Shown here: positions 60,341 to 64,000 of the stretch, one piece after another | Layout: the number at the start of each line of letters is the position of its first letter | Numbering within the stretch: position 1 is the stretch's first letter | From: Streptomyces sp. AC555_RSS877 | GTDB lineage: Bacteria > Actinomycetota > Actinomycetes > Streptomycetales > Streptomycetaceae | Length of the DNA stretch: 64,000 bases | Assembly (NCBI RefSeq): GCF_019049245.1 | Contig: NZ_JAGMUK010000032.1 | Span: forward strand, 1-64,000 | Direction: 5' to 3' | The notes under the pieces: model-generated | Seen by the model: the letters and a program-made list of their open reading frames with translations, nothing else | What the model was told of the DNA's origin: nothing | The model's database searches: none | Program-made: the position numbers and the translations under genes

Positions 60341-61888
60341 TCAGCCGATACCCGGACCCGCCGTGCCGGCGAGGGAATCCAGATCGCTCTTACGGACCTT
60401 GATCACCAACCAGGCGGTGACCAGCGCGACCACGGCCATGGCTGTTGCCGCGATGAAGCCCGTCGAGATGCCCTGGGCGAGCACCTCGTGTCCCCATGGG
60501 GCAGGCAGCTGGTGCGTTTGACTGAAGTCAGCTTTCTGCTCCGCCGAGCCTTCGGCGAGGAACTTCGGCAGTTGCTTCTCCGTCTCGCTCTTGCTCGCCG
60601 AGCCGAACACCGTGGTCAGGATGGACAGGCCGAGCGAGCCGCCCACCTGCTGCGTGGCGTTGAGCAGTCCGGACGCCGCGCCCGCCTCGTGCTGGGCGAC
60701 ACCGGAGACTGCGGTGAGCGTCAGCGTCACGAAGTTCAGACCCATACCGAAGCCGAACACCAGCATCGGCCCGAGGACGCCACCGACGTAAGAGCTGCCG
60801 GAGCTGATCAGGGCCTGCCAGCCCAGCCCGATCGCCGCGAGCGCGGAGCCCACGATCATGAACGGTTTGGGCCCGAGTACCGGCAGAAACCGCTGGGACA
60901 GTCCCGCCCCGAGCGCGATCACGACCGTCACCGGCAGGAAGGCGAGACCAGCCTGGATCGGGCTGTACCCCAGCACGTTCTGCACGAAGAGCACGATGTA
61001 GAAGAACATGCCGAACATCGCCGCGGCGAGGCTCAGCATGATCACGTACGTGCCAGAGCGATTGCGGTCCGTGAACATCCTGAGCGGCGTGATCGGTTCT
61101 TTCGCCCGGGATTCGATGACGGCGAAGGCCACCAGCAGGACCACGGCGGCACCGAAGGAACCTATGGACAGGCTGTCCCGCCACCCCTCGTCAGCCGCCC
61201 GGATGAAGCCGTAGACGAGCAGAGCCATGCCCGCCGTGGAGGTCAGGGCGCCCGAGACGTCGAAGCGCCCGGTGTGCCGCTCCGACTCGCTGATGTAGAG
61301 CGGGGTGAGCACGGCTATCAGCACGCCGATCGGGACGTTCACGAAGAGCACCCAACGCCAGTCGAGCCACTCCGTGAGCATGCCTCCCGCGAGCAGACCG
61401 ATGGCACCGCCGCCCGCGGAGACCGCGGCGAAGACACCGAAGGCCCTGTTCCGTTCCGGCCCTTCGGGGAACGTCGTGGTGATGAGCGCCAGCGACGTGG
61501 GCGACGCGATCGCGCCTCCCACTCCCTGCAGTACACGTGCGGCCAGCAACTGCCAGGGCTCCTGGGCAAGGCCGCCGAGCAGCGAGGCGAAGGTGAAGAG
61601 CAGGATCCCGGTCATGAAGACCCGGCGGCGGCCGAGGATGTCGCCGGCCCGGCCGCCGAGGAGCAGCAGACCGCCGAAGGTCAGCGTGTAGGAGCTGACG
61701 ACCCAGGTGAGGTCGGTCGTACTGAACTTGAGCGCGTCTTGAATGTGCGGGAGCGCGATGTTCACAATCGTCGCGTCGAGTACCACCATGAGTTGGCAGG
61801 CCGCGATGACGGTGAGTGCGATACCGGGATGTCCCTCCCGGCGGGCCGCACCTGGTTTCTGGTCCTGAGTCAACTGAGAGGTTGTCAC
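60341..61888 (-). CDS. MFS drug exporter, DHA2 (EmrB/QacA) family
   Basis: A 515-residue transporter with about 14 helices. The motif LDATIVNIALPHIQ (residues about 37-50), motif A as GGRAGDILGRRRVF, and the RVLQGVGGAIASPTSLALI helix place it among proton-driven multidrug exporters. GTG 61888 has GGGGGA seven bases upstream. It is divergent from a TetR gene, with two identical-type palindromes between them, so it is very probably repressed by that regulator and induced by its ligand. Substrate unknown. Confidence 0.9.
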   Translation of the reverse strand: MTTSQLTQDQKPGAARREGHPGIALTVIAACQLMVVLDATIVNIALPHIQDALKFSTTDLTWVVSSYTLTFGGLLLLGGRAGDILGRRRVFMTGILLFTFASLLGGLAQEPWQLLAARVLQGVGGAIASPTSLALITTTFPEGPERNRAFGVFAAVSAGGGAIGLLAGGMLTEWLDWRWVLFVNVPIGVLIAVLTPLYISESERHTGRFDVSGALTSTAGMALLVYGFIRAADEGWRDSLSIGSFGAAVVLLVAFAVIESRAKEPITPLRMFTDRNRSGTYVIMLSLAAAMFGMFFYIVLFVQNVLGYSPIQAGLAFLPVTVVIALGAGLSQRFLPVLGPKPFMIVGSALAAIGLGWQALISSGSSYVGGVLGPMLVFGFGMGLNFVTLTLTAVSGVAQHEAGAASGLLNATQQVGGSLGLSILTTVFGSASKSETEKQLPKFLAEGSAEQKADFSQTHQLPAPWGHEVLAQGISTGFIAATAMAVVALVTAWLVIKVRKSDLDSLAGTAGPGIG

Positions 61889-61911
61889 TATGGGTCCCCC
61901 ACAAGTGCCTT

Positions 61912-61931
61912 AGTGAACGGTCGCGTTCACT
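61912..61931. promoter_or_regulatory. TetR operator 1
   Basis: AGTGAACG, GTCG, CGTTCACT is a perfect 8+8 palindrome located 24 bases upstream of the MFS start, where it would cover the MFS promoter. Confidence 0.78.
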
Positions 61932-61959
61932 GTCGCGTCAACGGTAGTGAGCCCTGAGT

Positions 61960-61979
61960 AGTGAACGCAACCGTTCACT
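61960..61979. promoter_or_regulatory. TetR operator 2
   Basis: AGTGAACG, CAAC, CGTTCACT has the same arms as operator 1 and a different four-base centre. The two centres are 48 bp apart. It is nearer the TetR gene, consistent with autoregulation. Confidence 0.78.
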
Positions 61980-62075
61980 CAATATGTCGTCGTGTGGCAC
62001 GTCCCCCACTGTCGCCGCGCGGCGCTGTCCCCGCTCCCGGAATCCCCACTTCCCCCGCCTGTTGGAGAAGCTCAG

Positions 62076-62720
62076 ATGGTTACCTCGCGCTGGACGGCCG
62101 CCCCCGCTCAGCCGGTCTCCCTTCGCCGGCGCGGTCCCGTACTGGAACGCGCGATCCTCGATGCCGCCCTGGATCAACTCAGTACGGTCGGCTGGAAAGG
62201 CCTCACGATGGAGGGCGTTGCAGCCGGCGCTCAGACCGGGAAGGCCGCGGTCTATCGCCGTTGGCCGTCGAAGGAGGACCTCGTCGCGGACGCACTCCAG
62301 GCCGGACTTCCAGCTGTCGAGGAGGCACCCGATCTGGGCAGCGTGCGCGAGGACCTGCTCACCCTGTGTCGGCGGGCGCGCGACGCGATGTTCTCGCGGC
62401 CCGGCTTCGCGCTCCGTGCAGTGATTCACGAATGCGATCCTGCGCAAGCGGAACGCTTTCATGGCGTGATCTTCGGGGGGGTCGTGGAGCCGACCCTCCG
62501 ACTGCTGCGCGAGATCATTGCGCGTGGGGTGGAGCGGGAGGAGGTGCGGGCCGATGCGATGAACGGCTTCGTTTTCGATGCCATTCCGGCCATGATGATG
62601 TACCGATCCAAGGTGTGCGCGAGCGAATGGAGCGATCGGGATCTGGAAGAAATGATCGACCAGTTGATGCTCCCGCTGCTGCGGCCGGCAGTGGGTGACC
62701 GGGGTCTCGTGAGCCGGTGA
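62076..62720 (+). CDS. TetR-family regulator of the divergent exporter
   Basis: A 214-residue repressor. The N-terminal helix-turn-helix is seen in LERAILDAALDQLSTVGWKG, then TMEGVAAGAQTGKAAVYRRW. The C-terminal ligand domain (about residues 75-205) resembles the TetR_C_11-like group. GGAG lies about nine bases before ATG 62076; the frame continues upstream through the intergenic region without a better start. Two matching palindromes in the 187-bp divergent gap are its likely operators. Confidence 0.9.
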   Translation: MVTSRWTAAPAQPVSLRRRGPVLERAILDAALDQLSTVGWKGLTMEGVAAGAQTGKAAVYRRWPSKEDLVADALQAGLPAVEEAPDLGSVREDLLTLCRRARDAMFSRPGFALRAVIHECDPAQAERFHGVIFGGVVEPTLRLLREIIARGVEREEVRADAMNGFVFDAIPAMMMYRSKVCASEWSDRDLEEMIDQLMLPLLRPAVGDRGLVSR

Positions 62721-62780
62721 AGGCGTTCAGCGAAACCGGGGTGTCGGAGAGTGATCCCGGCGGCGTACGCTAAGGGCGCC

Positions 62781-63482
62781 ATGCCGTACGAACCGCCTAC
62801 TCACACCGTCGAGCGCTCCCTGCGCGCCACGACCGGAGCGAAGGTCATTGCCGGTGTCGACGAGGTGGGGCGCGGCGCGTGGGCCGGTCCCGTCACCGTC
62901 TGCGCGGCGATCACCGGATTGCGCCGGCCCCCCGAAGGCCTCACCGACTCCAAGCTGCTCAGCGTCAAGAGGCGCACGGGGCTCGCCCTGGAGCTGGAGA
63001 AGTGGGTCACGTCCTACGCCCTGGGTCACGCCTCTCCGGAGGAGATCGACCAGATGGGTATGACGGCCGCTCTGCGACTCGCGGCGGTGCGCGCGCTGGA
63101 TGCCCTGCCGGTCCGTCCCGACGCGGTGATCCTCGACGGGAAGCACGACTATCTCGGCACGCCCTGGAAGGTCCGCACGGTGATCAAGGGTGACCAGTCG
63201 TGCGTGGCTGTCGCGGCGGCCTCTGTGATCGCCAAGGTTCAGCGCGACAAAATGATGGCCGAACTGGGTATCGACCATGCAGACTTCGATTTTGCGGCCA
63301 ACGCCGGGTATCCCTCGCCCGTGCACAAGGCCGCACTGGAGGAGCGGGGCCCGACCCCGTACCACCGGTTGTCGTGGGCGTATCTTGATGCGCTGCCCCA
63401 GTGGCGGCACCTCAAGAAGGCCCGCAGCTGGGTGGAGGGAAGCGTTCCAAGGATCGAGGGTCAGCTCGGCTTCGATTTCTGA
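62781..63482 (+). CDS. rnhB: Ribonuclease HII
   Basis: A 233-residue enzyme that removes ribonucleotides and RNA:DNA hybrids from DNA. The acidic active site begins with D27 and E28 (GVDEVGRGAWAGPV), continues with the Asp in VILDGKHDYL, and AAASVIAKVQRDKMM precedes the remaining acidic residues. TACGCT (62766-62771) is a fair -10, ten bases upstream of the ATG. It follows the TetR gene by 60 bases and probably has its own promoter. Confidence 0.95.
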   Translation: MPYEPPTHTVERSLRATTGAKVIAGVDEVGRGAWAGPVTVCAAITGLRRPPEGLTDSKLLSVKRRTGLALELEKWVTSYALGHASPEEIDQMGMTAALRLAAVRALDALPVRPDAVILDGKHDYLGTPWKVRTVIKGDQSCVAVAAASVIAKVQRDKMMAELGIDHADFDFAANAGYPSPVHKAALEERGPTPYHRLSWAYLDALPQWRHLKKARSWVEGSVPRIEGQLGFDF

Positions 63483-63550
63483 CGGATCCGCTCGTACTCA
63501 TGTGCCACCCGCCGACGCGAGCCGTACCAACGTTTGATAAATATCAGCTC

Positions 63551-64000
63551 ATGCCTCTCATTCCCGAGGAGCCTCAGATTCACGAGAGTGCCCAGGGTCC
63601 CCGCGCCACTCCGGCCAGTGGCCGTACCGCGCCGACCCCTCGTCCCGTACCCGGCCCCCGACCCGCGGCTCACCCGCGCCCCGGTCGGCCCGGCCCGCTG
63701 CGGCCCACGCCGCCGGTGCAACACACACCGCGCGACGCTGCCGTGGCCAAGCCCGGAGCGCCGGGCCCCGCCGCCCCTGTCGCCGCTGCTCCGGCCGCGG
63801 TGACTCCGCAGATCCAGCTCATCCCGGCCTCCGCCGAGGGTGCGCTCGATGCTGCCGAGGAAGCCGTCGACCTACTGCTGGACTCGGGTCGCGCCCCCGG
63901 TGACGTGCTGGTGATCACCACCGGCGAACAGCACCCGTGGGCCGTCCATGAACTGTCCTTCGGTGAAGCCTCCTACTGGGCGCAGCACGACGCGGCCGAC
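63551..64000 (+). CDS. Partial gene, Pro-rich N-terminus, runs off the window
   Basis: The frame opens at ATG 63551 (MPLIPEEPQIHESAQG) and is still open at the window end, with 150 codons visible. Residues 15-85 are Pro-, Arg- and Ala-rich. A folded-looking part then begins: EGALDAAEEAVDLLLDSGRA, then DVLVITTGEQHPWAVHELSF and GEASYWAQ. The TTGEQHPW...YW pattern recalls a segment of actinobacterial UvrD-like helicase proteins, but the visible part is too short to be sure. It is downstream of rnhB on the same strand. Confidence 0.6.
   Translation, partial: MPLIPEEPQIHESAQGPRATPASGRTAPTPRPVPGPRPAAHPRPGRPGPLRPTPPVQHTPRDAAVAKPGAPGPAAPVAAAPAAVTPQIQLIPASAEGALDAAEEAVDLLLDSGRAPGDVLVITTGEQHPWAVHELSFGEASYWAQHDAAD

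Noticed and set aside
59381..61957. 858-codon plus-strand open frame through the ADP-ribosylglycohydrolase and MFS genes
   Set aside because: Out-of-frame and antisense shadow; composition is Arg-, Gly- and His-rich with no domain.

Overview
The window reads as a chromosomal segment of a Streptomyces or very close actinomycete. The G+C content and third-position G+C are very high. GTG and TTG starts are frequent, and GTGA, ATGA and TTGA overlaps couple neighbouring genes. Proteins are typical of the genus: a GluABCD glutamate importer, coenzyme-B12-dependent NrdJ, a DUF3046 protein beside recA, and a MiaB-MiaA-DapF-RSH-HflX block. From memory, and unchecked, the gene order resembles the recA-lexA-nrdRJ-rnhB region of the Streptomyces coelicolor core chromosome. 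No tRNA, rRNA or CRISPR array was seen.

Layout. 0.1-9.9 kb: a large Lhr-type helicase (minus strand), a long palindromic intergenic element, an AraC regulator coupled to azlCD, an alpha-toroid-like hypothetical protein, DUF3046 and an AI-2E-type membrane protein. 10-12.4 kb: recA-recX behind a dense control region with a damage promoter, a partial SOS box and paired DnaA boxes. 12.5-22 kb: cysteine dioxygenase with a newly read 28-codon leader peptide, an FAD monooxygenase, the gluABCD operon, a divergent two-component system and an orphan TAXI binding protein. 22-31.5 kb: a MazG-like protein, a KhtTU-like antiporter pair, a NarL-type two-component system, miaB, miaA and small stress-type proteins. 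31.5-41 kb: dapF, an RSH protein, an M1 peptidase, hflX and two tandem lipoprotein proteases. 41-47 kb: a hydroxamate/NIS-type siderophore locus (aminotransferase-like protein, IucA/IucC synthetase, GNAT acyltransferase). 47-54.3 kb: DinG-like helicase, lexA, nrdR and nrdJ. 54.4-64 kb: TerD, small conserved genes, an IS110-family insertion, an ADP-ribosylglycohydrolase, an MFS/TetR drug-efflux pair, rnhB and the start of a further gene.

A DNA-damage theme runs through the window. RecA, RecX, LexA, a DinG-like helicase, Lhr, the ribonucleotide reductase pair and RNase HII are all present. The mycobacterial-type damage promoter (TTGTCANTG, 8 nt, TANNNT) is exact before recA and the dinG-like gene. 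Weaker versions, at the same spacing, lie before the MazG-like gene, lhr and the AI-2E gene.

The most unusual protein is the siderophore-locus aminotransferase homologue at 41827-43596. The PLP-binding lysine of its active-site motif is histidine, and two Gly-Ala microsatellites interrupt its C-terminal domain. Other items worth a second look are the cysteine-rich leader peptide before cysteine dioxygenase, the IS110 element with a structured non-coding end that could be a bridge RNA, and 20-bp repeats before both tandem protease genes.
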